Shown: positions 17,183 to 26,752, counted from the stretch's first letter. The stretch: DNA of 64,000 bases from Catenulispora pinistramenti (GCF_018274385.1 NZ_JAAFYZ010000002.1:111429-175428), one strand, 5' to 3'. A program made the numbers and translations. The notes: generated from the letters alone by a model not told the origin.

Positions 17183-18061
17183 CCAGAACCACCAACCGGG
17201 CCGGCCGCGGAAAGTGACGCTCCGCAGCCGGCCCGGATAAGCCAGAAGCGTTATCGGCGTGGCTGGTGCCGACCGTGCCCGGTGCATGCGAACTCCACAG
17301 GGGCGTTAGCAACAATGCCGGGGAGTACCGCCCGTAGAGCGGGCCGCCGTAACTGTCGTCCCAGTTTGGGGTAACGCCGTGCCGATTCCCACTCGGGTCC
17401 GCGTACTCGAAGTTGTCCGAATACCCGCTAAGGGCCACGGCTCCGCCTGAGGCCAGTTCAGCTCCAGTCGCCGCGCCTCCGGCGTAGTCGCCGACGCCCA
17501 GCGAAGTGCTGATACGCACACCGCCGCGGTAGACAACCCAGTTGCCGTTGCCCACCCAGTAGAGGCTGACGTTCGTGTTGTCGGCGGTGCCTCCGGAGAT
17601 GATGTGTTCGTGGTAGTTGGCTGACTGTCGGCCCAGAACCAGTACCAACCGGTGGCGTTGGCGTCATACAAGTGGCCGGCGACAACACCCTCCTCGACCC
17701 AGTAGGCGCCCCAGCCGACGACGTTGTTCTGGGTCGACATTCACATCTCGTAAGTGAGAGTGTCCGTGTTCACGTTGCTGATCTTGATACACGGGACACG
17801 GAGGTCTGTTCCTACCGCGTTTGTCCAGATGGGCGGGGCGCCATAGGAGTTGCCGGAGCCGTAGGTGGTGCGTATGGAGCAGTGGCCATTGCCCGGGTTC
17901 CCTCCAAGACATGGAGTCTGTGCCGCGTGCGCCAGACTGGCCGTGGTCGACATCGTGCCCGCTAGCGCGGCCGTCCCGGCCAATGCGGCAACGAGCCTGC
18001 TTCGCCGAGTAGTGGCGGTCCACTTTCGCCTCGTGCCGTATCCCCCTCCGATTCGGAACAT
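17172..18061 (-). pseudogene. disrupted secreted-protein gene (in-frame stop plus frameshift)
   Basis: Three consecutive leftward frames look like one secreted protein. The first (start near 18061) has a Sec signal ending SLAHAAQTPC and runs to TDTLTYEM, then a TGA at 17743-17741. The same frame resumes at once at 17740 with MSTQNNVVGWGAYWVEEGVVAGHLYD up to WYWFWADSQ. Near 17640-17650 the sensible reading shifts to another frame (ANYHEHIISGG, NVSLYWVGNGNWVVYRGGVRIS). The last frame runs into the terminator hairpin. Actinomycete secreted proteins with a similar order of features exist, so decay is likely; sequencing error at two sites is the alternative. Confidence 0.55.
17196..17236. terminator. 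hairpin terminator between convergent genes
   Basis: Arms CCGGGCCGGC (17196-17205) and GCCGGCCCGG (17227-17236), extended after one mismatch by GCGGA/TCCGC around a 9-base loop. It lies between the rightward lipoprotein gene and the leftward broken gene, so it can serve both directions. Confidence 0.7.
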
Positions 18062-18224
18062 GTAGATGCGACCGAACGGAGGAGTGTTCATCGCAACGCG
18101 CAGCCCCCCGGTCATCGCATGCTCCCTGACCAGCACGATAGGCCGGTTCCCTGAGGCATAAAATGAATCAGAGCTCTTAGTCATGGGCTATTCGTCGCGG
18201 GCCGCCCCGCCGGCTTATGCATCG

Positions 18225-21200
18225 TCAGGACATCGGTACCTGGACCGTGCGCAAAGCGCCGTCACCGAGGTGGAGCAACGCCCGGCCAGGCTGGATCTGA
18301 GCGCCGATGGCACCTCGCGGTACTCGTGCTCCTATCAGGTTCCCGTCGGTGGGACCTTGCGGCGAAAGCAGTGCGCCTCGCCGCGCCTTGCGTAGTTCGG
18401 TGTGCCAACCGCTGAATCCGACACCGAGCTCCTCGGCGTCGCCGGCGACGACCAGGGCGCGGCTGGCCTCCGCGACGTTGGCAATGATGTCGCTGAACAC
18501 CCGTCCCGCAGAGGCATCCTTCAGCACTTCGCCATCGTCGACGAGTACCACGATTGGCCCTGGTGCTTCCCCCACCACCTTTTCCAGATCCTCGGCGCTC
18601 AGGTCGGGTTCCTCGAGCACCGCCAGGACACCCGGCTGACCACGCATGTCCCGCAACGGGGACTTCCGGGGCGCGACGAGCACGGTTGACGCACCCTGGG
18701 CGATGAGCGAGCGCGCCATTGAGACCAGTGTGGTGCTGCGGCCAGATTTGGGCGGGCCGGCGATGGTGAAAGACGGGACACCATCGAAGAGATCAGGGCC
18801 GGCGGCCACCAGTTCGTCACCACCGACGCCGACCAGGGCGAAACCTGGGCGGGCAGTCGAGCTCTCGTCCCGCAGCTCCCAGGCCTCGGCCAGGGAGATC
18901 CGGTTCGGCAGCACGTCGACCCGGAACGGGCGGCGCGAGCGCGGGATCTGCGCGTCGCGGGCCTTGGCCTGCTCGGCGATCGCTGCTAGTTCGGCGGCCT
19001 GTGCCTGACCTGACGGGTCCTGCGTGAGCAAGGCGACCTGGGTCTCCAGGCCCGATTCGGCCCGGAACGCACGGCCGGGTGCCATCTCGTCTGGAAGCTT
19101 GCGCGGCCGCAAATTGATCAGGCTGAAGTCCTGCTTGTCCGGGAGCCGAAAGGACAACTTGTCCTCGGTCAAAGACGAGATACGTCCGCCGAGCACTTGG
19201 CGGTCGCCGGTGATGACCATGTGCACGCCGACCCCCTGGCCCTCGCGCATGATCCGCTGGATCTCATCAGTCAGCGTGCCGCCGTCGATCTCGCCCAGCG
19301 AACCCAGGAAGCCGTCCCAACGGTCCAACAACACGATGATGTGCGGCATCCGCTCCTCTGGCAGCACCGACGAACGCTGCTCCACGATGCCGGAGAATCC
19401 TTGCCCTGCAAATCGCTCCTGGCGGTTGGCGATCTCCTGGTTCAACCGGGAGATCAACCGCGTCGCCCGCTCGGACTGCTGACGCTGCACCACCGCACCA
19501 CAGTGCGGCAACGCCGTCAGCGGCAGCAGCGCACCGGAACCACAGTCGATCCCGTAGATGTGCACATCAGCGGTCGACTGCGTCAACGCGATCGCACCGG
19601 CCATCGTCCGCAGCACCTGCGAGCGCCCCGACCGAGGCGCACCGGCGATGAGCATGTGCCCCAGCGAACCGAAGTCCAGCACCGCCGCCCGCCGCGCCTG
19701 CAACGACGGCAAGTCATCGATACCCCACGGCACCGGCGCCAAGTCGTGACCGCCATGGCGACGCACCGGCGGCACATCCGAAAGCAACACCGAGTCCTGC
19801 AACGCCGGCAACCACGGCGAGTGCTGCGGCGGAATCTGCATCGCCGTGTTCGCCTCGCGAATCGCGTCGACCAACACCTTCAAGTCCGTGACCTCAGCGT
19901 CGTCCTCGACCTTCGGAGGCTCAGGCTCGCGCGGAGGCTGGACAGCCAGTGCAGACCACGACAGATGGGTTCCCCAAGGAGCGGGCACCTTCGTGACGGC
20001 CGCGCCGGGGCGGCGGCCACCGACACGACCAGACTGGAACGGCACCAGCGAGTTGGCACCCAGCCGCACATAGGCACGACCAGGCGTCGACTTGGAGATG
20101 AACCCGGCCGAGGGGTCGTCGATGACGTCCGTCGACTCGGCCCCATCGGTCACCCGCAGCGCGATCCGAAGGTTGGTGTTGGCCCGGATCTCCGGCGACA
20201 CCACACCCGACGGACGCTGCGTGGCCAGCAGCAAGTGAATACCCAGAGACCGACCACGCTGAGCAATGTTCACCAGACCCGTGACGAAGTCCGGCAACTC
20301 CCGCACCATCGACGCGAACTCGTCGATCACGATCAGCAACCGCGGCATCGGATCCAGCTGGTTGCGCCCCTCGATCGACGCAGCCTTCTTCCGGATGTCC
20401 CCGTAAGCCTCAATATCCTTAGCATCAGCCTCGGCCAGGATGTGCTCCCGGCGCTTCAGCTCCGCGCCCAACGACTCCAGCGCCCGCTCCACCAGGTGGT
20501 TGTCCAGGTCCGTGACCATACCCACCGTGTGCGGCAACTGCACACAGTCCTTGAACGCCGAACCGCCCTTGTAGTCCACCAACACGAACGTCATCGCCGT
20601 CGGCTTGTTCGCCACCGCCAACGACGCCACGATCGACTGCAACAACTCAGACTTACCGGCACCAGTAGTACCGGCGATCAGACCATGCGGACCATCCCGA
20701 CGGATGTCGATCCCGAACGGCCCGTCGAACGACTCGCCCAACATCGCCATCGTCGTCTCACCGCCCATCGTCCACCGGGCAGCGATCGCCTGACTGGTCG
20801 GCGGCTCCAAGCCCAACACGTCCAGCAGACGGCTCGATGTCGGAATTCCGGTCTCATCCTTGGACTCGGCGACCACACGGACGGCTGACAAACCGCGCGC
20901 CAAACGTTGGCACCACACCGGCGACACCGCATCCGGCCGTACACCGAGCAGAACCTCCTCGCCGACCTGCTGGACCCGCAGACCGTCCGGGCCCACGACG
21001 GCAACTGCCTGGCACTCGCCAGGCAAGAACCGCTGCTCGGCGTCAAGACATATGGCGTAGACACCGACCGCAGGTCCTTGCACCAGGATCTGGACCATTC
21101 CCGGCATGGCGCGCAGCCGCCGCGAGCCATCGAGGACCACGATGATGTCGGGTTCCTCGAACCGCGCATCCCGGCGTTGGTCGGAGGCCACGGCCTTCGT

Positions 21201-22619
21201 CCGGGCGGTGACTACGGCGTTGAGCTCCGCGATGCGCTGCGCAACGGTCGTGGCGTCGACACCTACCAAAGCACTGGCTTGAGTGCCTTCTCCGGCGCGA
21301 ACGTGCGGCAGCCAACGCAGCCAGTCCCACGCCGGCTGTGCTTCACGATCGGTCAGCAGATATATCTGGACGTCCGTGGGGCTGGTCAAGGTCGCTGTCT
21401 GGGCAAGCAGCCACCGCGCGATCGCCCGAGGGGTGTCCCCAGCCCCGGCAAGCCCGATCACACCACGCTCACGCAGCGGGACCGTCACGGGCGCGTCGGG
21501 TAGGGCCCACGCCACCTGGCGCCGGTGCTCGTCTTGCTCGGGGTCGTCCAGAACGACCTCGCTGGGCTGGTCCAGGGTGCCGACCCGCAGCAGCAAGTGG
21601 TCCTCGTCCTCGCGGCGCCGCTCCCACAACCGCATCCGCGGGCCGGTAGCGATGTCCAGAATCATCGCCGCGTCCGGGCAAGCATGCAGCCGGGCCCGCC
21701 GCTCCGCAGTCAGAGCGCTCCGGGCTTCCTGCTCGATCCGGGCCTTCTTCTCCTCGTACTCGGCGGCTTGCTGGGCGAAGGTCTTCTTGCCGGACTTCTT
21801 GTCCTGCCAGAAGTTGCCCATCATCATCACGGGCGACATCGCCGCCATCATCAGATACTCCGGCCGCTTCAGCATGACCGCCATGACCACCGACATCAGC
21901 AGCGGAGCGACCAGCATCACGATCGGGAACGGCCGCTTGTGCTCCTCGCTGACCGGCGCCGGAAGCCGGAAGCGGGTCTGCCGCTCCGGCGGCAGCAACC
22001 GCGGCGGCCGGTTGAACTCAAGCGCGGTGCCGTCCTCCGCCACGATCAACGCCGCATCCGGCGGCGTGTACGGCCCCAGTTCGAGCAGCGTCGACCCGAC
22101 AGCGACCTGCGACCCCACAGGCCACACGGCCTGTGTCTGCAACGGCACCTGATCCAGGGCGGCCGTGGTTCCCTCGAACGGAGCGAGGCGCACCACGCCG
22201 TTGACGTCGAGGCTGACCCGAAGCGCACAGTCCGGGACCGCTGGATCATCCAGGCGAATCTGCATCCCTGATGCTCGGCCCGCATCGACACTGCCGGGGA
22301 CCAGGCGATGAACCGGACCCGCCGCGGGCCCGCCCACCACGCGTATCTCGAAGGCCCCGCTCGGCTCGTACGGCAAACCTCCGGACGGGTCGCGGAGCGA
22401 GACCACCGCCCCTTCCAGGAGTGGTGACGAGGCGAGCGTGTGGTGCGTACCGACCAACTCTCCGCCGACGAACAAGGCCGGCGCATCCGGTCCAGGACTG
22501 CCGATCAATCTCCCCAGGAGCGTGGCAATCTGGGCTATAGGAGTCTGGTCATCAGCGGACAGCACGACGTCTGCCTTCGCTGCCTGGAGCGGATCGACGA
22601 TCGTCAAGGTCATGCGCAT
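18225..22619 (-). CDS. eccC: EccC/EssC-type T7SS translocase ATPase with N-terminal FHA region
   Basis: 1464 residues. The N-terminus (1-90) is ubiquitin-like, then an FHA-like domain (FEIRVVGGPAAGP onward), two transmembrane helices near 225-265 (IVMLVAPLLMSVVMAVML), and three FtsK/SpoIIIE-type modules. Module 1 has an intact P-loop AGTTGAGKSELL near 650 and Walker B LLIVIDEFASM. Modules 2 (AGAPRSGRSQVL near 993) and 3 (AGPPKSGRSTTL near 1288) have Arg in place of the P-loop Lys, so only the first is likely to hydrolyse ATP normally. EccC recruits WXG substrates and drives export. No EccB, EccD, EccE or mycosin gene is in this window. Confidence 0.9.
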   Translation of the reverse strand: MRMTLTIVDPLQAAKADVVLSADDQTPIAQIATLLGRLIGSPGPDAPALFVGGELVGTHHTLASSPLLEGAVVSLRDPSGGLPYEPSGAFEIRVVGGPAAGPVHRLVPGSVDAGRASGMQIRLDDPAVPDCALRVSLDVNGVVRLAPFEGTTAALDQVPLQTQAVWPVGSQVAVGSTLLELGPYTPPDAALIVAEDGTALEFNRPPRLLPPERQTRFRLPAPVSEEHKRPFPIVMLVAPLLMSVVMAVMLKRPEYLMMAAMSPVMMMGNFWQDKKSGKKTFAQQAAEYEEKKARIEQEARSALTAERRARLHACPDAAMILDIATGPRMRLWERRREDEDHLLLRVGTLDQPSEVVLDDPEQDEHRRQVAWALPDAPVTVPLRERGVIGLAGAGDTPRAIARWLLAQTATLTSPTDVQIYLLTDREAQPAWDWLRWLPHVRAGEGTQASALVGVDATTVAQRIAELNAVVTARTKAVASDQRRDARFEEPDIIVVLDGSRRLRAMPGMVQILVQGPAVGVYAICLDAEQRFLPGECQAVAVVGPDGLRVQQVGEEVLLGVRPDAVSPVWCQRLARGLSAVRVVAESKDETGIPTSSRLLDVLGLEPPTSQAIAARWTMGGETTMAMLGESFDGPFGIDIRRDGPHGLIAGTTGAGKSELLQSIVASLAVANKPTAMTFVLVDYKGGSAFKDCVQLPHTVGMVTDLDNHLVERALESLGAELKRREHILAEADAKDIEAYGDIRKKAASIEGRNQLDPMPRLLIVIDEFASMVRELPDFVTGLVNIAQRGRSLGIHLLLATQRPSGVVSPEIRANTNLRIALRVTDGAESTDVIDDPSAGFISKSTPGRAYVRLGANSLVPFQSGRVGGRRPGAAVTKVPAPWGTHLSWSALAVQPPREPEPPKVEDDAEVTDLKVLVDAIREANTAMQIPPQHSPWLPALQDSVLLSDVPPVRRHGGHDLAPVPWGIDDLPSLQARRAAVLDFGSLGHMLIAGAPRSGRSQVLRTMAGAIALTQSTADVHIYGIDCGSGALLPLTALPHCGAVVQRQQSERATRLISRLNQEIANRQERFAGQGFSGIVEQRSSVLPEERMPHIIVLLDRWDGFLGSLGEIDGGTLTDEIQRIMREGQGVGVHMVITGDRQVLGGRISSLTEDKLSFRLPDKQDFSLINLRPRKLPDEMAPGRAFRAESGLETQVALLTQDPSGQAQAAELAAIAEQAKARDAQIPRSRRPFRVDVLPNRISLAEAWELRDESSTARPGFALVGVGGDELVAAGPDLFDGVPSFTIAGPPKSGRSTTLVSMARSLIAQGASTVLVAPRKSPLRDMRGQPGVLAVLEEPDLSAEDLEKVVGEAPGPIVVLVDDGEVLKDASAGRVFSDIIANVAEASRALVVAGDAEELGVGFSGWHTELRKARRGALLSPQGPTDGNLIGARVPRGAIGAQIQPGRALLHLGDGALRTVQVPMS

Positions 22620-23113
22620 ATGGCGCCACCAAACAGCTCAGTCACTGGGTCGAGGCCTCATGGGAGTCGTCCACCGCGTCTGCGTACGCTAGATACCCCA
22701 GCGCCGCATGCACTTGCCGCACAGACCGCAGCGGACAGGCATCCGATGGATTCGCCGAGCTACGCACCCGCGCGATTAAAACTGAGTCCACCGACTCTCC
22801 CCCCTTGTCGGATACGGCGAACTCAGCCCCGCAGATCACGGCCCACCGCGCGTCGATTATCGACTTCGTCGACATCGGGAGTCAAAGCTCTGATCACTCT
22901 CGGAACTTCCCCGATCTATGAAGTTCACCCCTGTAAGGGCCTAGCTTGTCAAGCTCCTGTCACCTGTACGGGGTCCATGTCGACTCGATGGGGCCGTATT
23001 GCTGGACTTCGTCGTGAAATCGAGCGTGGATGCTCGTGCGCAGCCTGGTCCACTGACCTGCACCCCCACGAGCCAAATCGCGCGATCAGCTATCCGTCGT
23101 CCTGATAGCGACC
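22620..23113. other. intergenic region, candidate left end of the conjugative element
   Basis: 494 bases between the start of eccC and the end of the last transfer-operon gene. It should hold the eccC promoter. Gene content changes here from T7SS to conjugation genes, so an attachment site may lie within it. I looked for a copy of the tRNA-Arg 3' end and did not find one; serine recombinases often leave only a very short core. Confidence 0.35.
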
Positions 23114-23953
23114 TCAGTCCTTTTCCACGACAGTGCGATCGCTAGGACGGTTCGCCCGCTCGTCCTGCAGGACGGACCACACCGCGCTCGCCTTACCGTT
23201 GCCGACACCCATTCGAGCGCGCAAAGCGTCCCGAGAGGGCGTGACACCGTCCGCGACGAGGGCTGCCAGCGCCACCCGCCCCCGAACGACCAGGTCCTGG
23301 TCCGGACCGGGACGCAGCGTCACAGGTGGCAGGACGTCCCGCTCCGGGCGAGGACGACGGCCGGGCTTGGCCTTCGGAGCGTGAGAGGCCGTCGTCGGCC
23401 GGAGGGTACGGTCGTCCTGCTCGCTCAGGCCGTCCTGGTACGGATCGTTTGTCAGAACGTGGCCATCAGCCGGGACTGGGTCCTGTACCCGGACCGGTCC
23501 GAACTGCCGCAGGCAGGCGACAAGCAGGTGCGAGCCGAAGCCGATTGCCGCGACGGGCAGCGACGCGATGGTAAAGACGAGCACCGGGTGCAGCGGCTGG
23601 CGGACCAGGCCGCCTGGCTGGATAACACCCTGGCCATGCAGGAAGTTCAGGAGCAGTGAGGCGCCGGTCGTCACGCCGGCGACGGTCAACGCATAGCGGC
23701 GGGCCGGCGCTTCATGGCGGAGCCAGATCGCCGACGCGACTGCCACTGCGATTAGGCCATCGACGGCCAGCGGATCGCGGGCTGCGGCGGACTGGCTCTG
23801 ATGGATTGAGAGGAAGGCGTCACGCAGCGGGCCGTAGGAGCCGAGGAAGCCGACCACGACGATTCCGGCAACCGCCGCGCTGAGGACGGCGACTGCGACG
23901 TAGCGACTAACCGGGACGGCAACGTGTCCGTCCCGGTCCGGGACGCAACTCAT
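23114..23953 (-). CDS. DUF2637 family membrane protein (plasmid spread type)
   Basis: 279 residues from the ATG at 23953 (AAAGGA lies about 9 bases upstream). Four hydrophobic helices occur in the first 150 residues (VAVAVLSAAVAGIVVVGFLG, VDGLIAVAVASAIWL, ALTVAGVTTGASLLLNFL, LVFTIASLPVAAIGFG), the layout of DUF2637 proteins linked to SpdA/SpdB-like intramycelial spread functions on actinomycete plasmids. A charged linker leads to a C-terminal helix-turn-helix-like stretch (VTPSRDALRARMGVGNGKASAVWSVLQ). It is the last gene of the leftward transfer operon. Confidence 0.75.
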   Translation of the reverse strand: MSCVPDRDGHVAVPVSRYVAVAVLSAAVAGIVVVGFLGSYGPLRDAFLSIHQSQSAAARDPLAVDGLIAVAVASAIWLRHEAPARRYALTVAGVTTGASLLLNFLHGQGVIQPGGLVRQPLHPVLVFTIASLPVAAIGFGSHLLVACLRQFGPVRVQDPVPADGHVLTNDPYQDGLSEQDDRTLRPTTASHAPKAKPGRRPRPERDVLPPVTLRPGPDQDLVVRGRVALAALVADGVTPSRDALRARMGVGNGKASAVWSVLQDERANRPSDRTVVEKD

Positions 23954-24088
23954 CGGCTTGGTTCCTTTCCATTGCTGCATTGTCCCGGTCCGGTTGGTGG
24001 GACGGTCACGATCACCAGGACGACCGTCTCGGGGTCGTCCTGCTGGTCCCGGGTGACAGCCGGTCCGCTGCCGCGGACCGGCAGACGT

Positions 24089-24736
24089 TCAGCGGCGGGG
24101 AGTACGGCGATGGATGTATGCGGTAAGGGCCGCTGCCGTGGCGGGAATGCGCTCGGGCGCAACGCCAGCTTCGGCGAGGGCGGTCTCAAGCGCAGAGATG
24201 GCTGCACTCAGCGCGGCCAGGTTCTCAAGCGAAGTAGACGCGGCGACGGAGCTGGCAGCGTCGAGCACTGCGGTAGCGGCCGATAGCACCCACTCGTCAG
24301 AGACCAGGTGGGCAATAGGTTCCGGTGCGGCAACCAGCGAGCTATCTTCCCCGCCGCCGTCCAGCACGGCTGGCGTTAGGGTGCCCGCGGCCGGTTTAGG
24401 GAGAAGACGGGAGGTTGCCGCAGGCGCGCCGCCGTACATCCGGAGGGCGGCGCTGAAGAGGCTGAGCGCACGCCGCAGACGCAACGTCTGGTGGTGGCGC
24501 GCCGACTCGGACAGGCCGAGCCAACAACCATCCGCCGCCCTGCGTGCGAGATCGTCCACGTACAGCGTGAGGGCGCTAATTTCGCGAAGCTGGGATTCGG
24601 AACCCAGCTCGGAAAGAGCCATGTCACAGGCTGTGTAGTAGCTAGTCGCAACCCGGTCGGTGCGGGCGCGCTGCTGCCACCAGGCGAGTAGATCGGCGGC
24701 AGTACCGCCGGTCGGTGGTGGGGCATAAGAGGTCAT
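24089..24736 (-). CDS. hypothetical protein of the conjugative element
   Basis: 215 residues from the ATG at 24736; a longer upstream reading only overlaps the DUF317 gene. It is largely helical, with LLAWWQQRARTDRVATSYY, LTLYVDDLARRAADGCWLG and an Ala-rich C-terminal region (LENLAALSAAISALETALAEAG). No signal or membrane segment is visible. I do not recognise the family. Its position between DUF317 and DUF2637 genes suggests an accessory transfer or maintenance role. Confidence 0.55.
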   Translation of the reverse strand: MTSYAPPPTGGTAADLLAWWQQRARTDRVATSYYTACDMALSELGSESQLREISALTLYVDDLARRAADGCWLGLSESARHHQTLRLRRALSLFSAALRMYGGAPAATSRLLPKPAAGTLTPAVLDGGGEDSSLVAAPEPIAHLVSDEWVLSAATAVLDAASSVAASTSLENLAALSAAISALETALAEAGVAPERIPATAAALTAYIHRRTPRR

Positions 24737-24824
24737 TGTTTCCAGGTCCTTGTTGTATAGGGCCGGGCGGCTGCAGGAGCCGTAGCACCCGCCCGGCGGT
24801 CTGTGAGGGGTGGCGTCAGGCGAG

Positions 24825-25142
24825 TCAGTCGGCGAGTTCGACGTCGTCGCCGAGTAGCACACAGAAGGCTGCGATGAGTTCAGCCGGTGTGTCGTCGGTG
24901 AAGGTGGCCCGCCAAAAATGTCCGCTGTCACCGTCGGCGGGCCAGTAGTCGACGAGCCAGAGGGGTTGGCGTGGGACGGTGGGTGCGCGTTCGGGGCGGA
25001 ACTGGACCTTGAGGCGGTGATCAGCCGACTGGATAGTCACGTTGCTGCCGTAGGCGTCGCAGGACCATCCGTCGCCGGCCAGCAGGTCCAGGACCATGCC
25101 GGGCTCGCCTGCTCCACTGGCGCATGTGGGGACGGTCGTCAT
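24825..25142 (-). CDS. DUF317-like protein
   Basis: 105 residues. The pattern LLAGDGWSCDAYGSNVTIQS, then WLVDYWPADGDSGHFWRATFTDDTPAELIAAFC, matches DUF317, a small domain frequent on actinomycete plasmids and integrative elements. The biochemical role is not established. Its ATG overlaps the stop of a 21-codon leader frame (ATGA at 25139-25142), so its translation is probably coupled to that leader. Confidence 0.7.
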   Translation of the reverse strand: MTTVPTCASGAGEPGMVLDLLAGDGWSCDAYGSNVTIQSADHRLKVQFRPERAPTVPRQPLWLVDYWPADGDSGHFWRATFTDDTPAELIAAFCVLLGDDVELAD

Positions 25143-25204
25143 GACGACGCCCCCGCCGCAGGGTGGTGTCGGGCTCTCGGAGCCTTGGACGTGGTGGTTG
25201 GCAT
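25139..25204 (-). CDS. 21-residue leader peptide ahead of the DUF317 gene
   Basis: A very short frame, ATG at 25204 to TGA at 25139, with a strong GGAGG (25216-25212) at 7-base spacing. The product is basic (MPTTTSKAPRARHHPAAGASS). The stop overlaps the DUF317 start as ATGA. Since the DUF317 gene has no obvious ribosome binding site of its own, this leader probably feeds ribosomes to it. Confidence 0.5.
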   Translation of the reverse strand: MPTTTSKAPRARHHPAAGASS

Positions 25205-25301
25205 GGGGATTCCTCCGGAAAGTAGGTGCTGACGGGGATCGGGGAGAGCGCGAGACCAGGGCAGGTGCCGGGTGGGCGAAGGCCCGGCACCCGTTGTTGC
25301 C

Positions 25302-25736
25302 TCAAGCGGCGGCTTCGCCATGGCTGCCGAGGTCGCCGTAATCCAGGCCAATGGTGTGGGCGGCGATCTGGAAGCCGACCAAGGCCGCGTCCAGCGCGGA
25401 CCGGGAGGCGTTCAGTTCATCGGCCGCCGTGGCGACGTTGTTCATCTCGCCGTACAGATTGGCCGGGTCGTCCGGGGATCCGTAGTCGGTCAGGAACCGG
25501 CGCGCAGTGTCGATCGCCGCCGAGGCGAACATCAGGAACCGGTCGTAGGCGGCCTCTGCCTCGTCGGCCCAGCCGATCGCGTCGACGATCTCTCCGGCCA
25601 TCAGGCGGAACGGGTCGCAGGGGTCGCCGCCATCGGCGAACACAGACAGGGACTCGAAGTCCATCCCGGTGATCCCCTCGGCACGGTCGCGGGCGAAGGT
25701 CCTGGCGTTGGTTGGGTCGATCACGGACTCGGACAT
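25302..25736 (-). CDS. conserved-looking hypothetical protein of the conjugative element
   Basis: 144 residues, acidic, with AGAGGAG ahead of the ATG at 25736. It contains DPFRLMAGEIVDAIGWADEAEAAYDRFLMFASAAIDTARRF and a second helical segment (YGEMNNVATAADELNASRSALDAALVG). The long helical hairpin with a central turn is somewhat like WXG or coiled-coil proteins, but no WXG is present. Function unknown; it is one of several small genes between the hydrolase and DUF317 genes. Confidence 0.55.
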   Translation of the reverse strand: MSESVIDPTNARTFARDRAEGITGMDFESLSVFADGGDPCDPFRLMAGEIVDAIGWADEAEAAYDRFLMFASAAIDTARRFLTDYGSPDDPANLYGEMNNVATAADELNASRSALDAALVGFQIAAHTIGLDYGDLGSHGEAAA

Positions 25737-25912
25737 GGTGGCTCCTCTTTGATGGGGTTGCGCGGTGGCGGGCGGCCTGTTTTGGGCGTGGCTCCGCCCC
25801 AGAAGGCTTGGAATCGGGTTTCAAGGGCGGTCGCCGGGCCGGTCTGTGCGAATGGGGTTACGGCCCGGCGACCAGATCAGGAGCGCACCGCTGTCAGGTG
25901 CGCCAGGCACGC

Positions 25913-26158
25913 CTACAGGGCGTTGTCGGAGACGCGCGGTTCGGGGAAGTCTGGGCCACCGGCCCATGCCATGGGGATGAGGCCGCCGTTGGTCAGGTCG
26001 GCATCGAGCGCCGTGAACCGGGCCGCGAGGGCGGCCGCGCGCTCGCGGTGCGCGCATTCCGGGTCCGAGCAAGCGATAGGGGATCGCGCGGCCCGCGTGG
26101 CCCGCGTGGCGTTGCGCGCGAGTTCCCGGAGTTCCGGGAGAATGACGTCGGGTTCCAT
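25913..26158 (-). CDS. small hypothetical protein with a Cys pair
   Basis: 81 residues from the ATG at 26158, preceded by AAGAGGAG; the upstream extension lacks such a site. It contains LPELRELARNATRATRAARSP and CSDPECAHRERAAALAARFTALD. The CSDPEC Cys pair plus His could bind metal weakly. No family recognised. It is the first gene after a low-GC gap and probably begins the small-gene block of the transfer region. Confidence 0.5.
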   Translation of the reverse strand: MEPDVILPELRELARNATRATRAARSPIACSDPECAHRERAAALAARFTALDADLTNGGLIPMAWAGGPDFPEPRVSDNAL

Positions 26159-26752
26159 GACGGCTCCTCTTGATCGTGAAGGGTCGGGCGGATGGGTTGT
26201 GGTCCTACTCCCCGGCGGGTGCGGTGGCTGCCGTGCCTGCCGGGACTTGAAGGCGATTAATGCTTTCGCATTTTTGCGCCTCACTTCCTTACGTACCCAT
26301 TATCTCTCGATGAAATAACTCGAGTCCAGCCAGAAAGAGCCATTTACCACCCATTCGGCCTATCGATTTCAGTACCTTTTCCGCGCCCGCGAGTCGACAA
26401 TCAGATCGCGCTTAGAAATGTGTGATTCCGGCCCGGGGCCACCACACGCTGACCGATCGCCCACCGTCCGTCAGCTGGGCATGACGCCGACATCGCCAGT
26501 GCGGTTAGCGTGAAAGGACGAAGGAGAGTTGAAGGAAAGGGACGGGCAGAAGCCGGCCGAGAGGAACGACATGGGCCACGCCCGCCGCGACGCGGGACGA
26601 CGATAGATCGTGGGATGCACGATCGTCGGGACGCGGCGCGCGACCTTAAATAGTCCCCGGCCTGCTGCTACGCGCGATGCGCACTCGCTGGCCACGGACG
26701 GGGATATCGGCCCCCATAGCGGCCCCCGAAGTGGCGGGCATGTCGGCGGGCG
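26159..26752. other. intergenic gap with lower GC and an inverted repeat
   Basis: About 590 bases. The 26260-26440 part is noticeably richer in A and T than its surroundings and should hold the promoter for the leftward small genes. Around 26590-26645 is a long imperfect dyad whose core is GATCGT (26606-26611) and ACGATC (26619-26624), flanked by GC-rich complementary sequence; it lies downstream of the hydrolase gene and may be its terminator. A regulatory or transfer-origin role is also possible. Confidence 0.4.

Noticed and set aside
22620..23113. second copy of the tRNA-Arg 3' end as an attachment repeat
   Set aside because: Looked for by eye here and elsewhere to the left and not found; a short core cannot be excluded.
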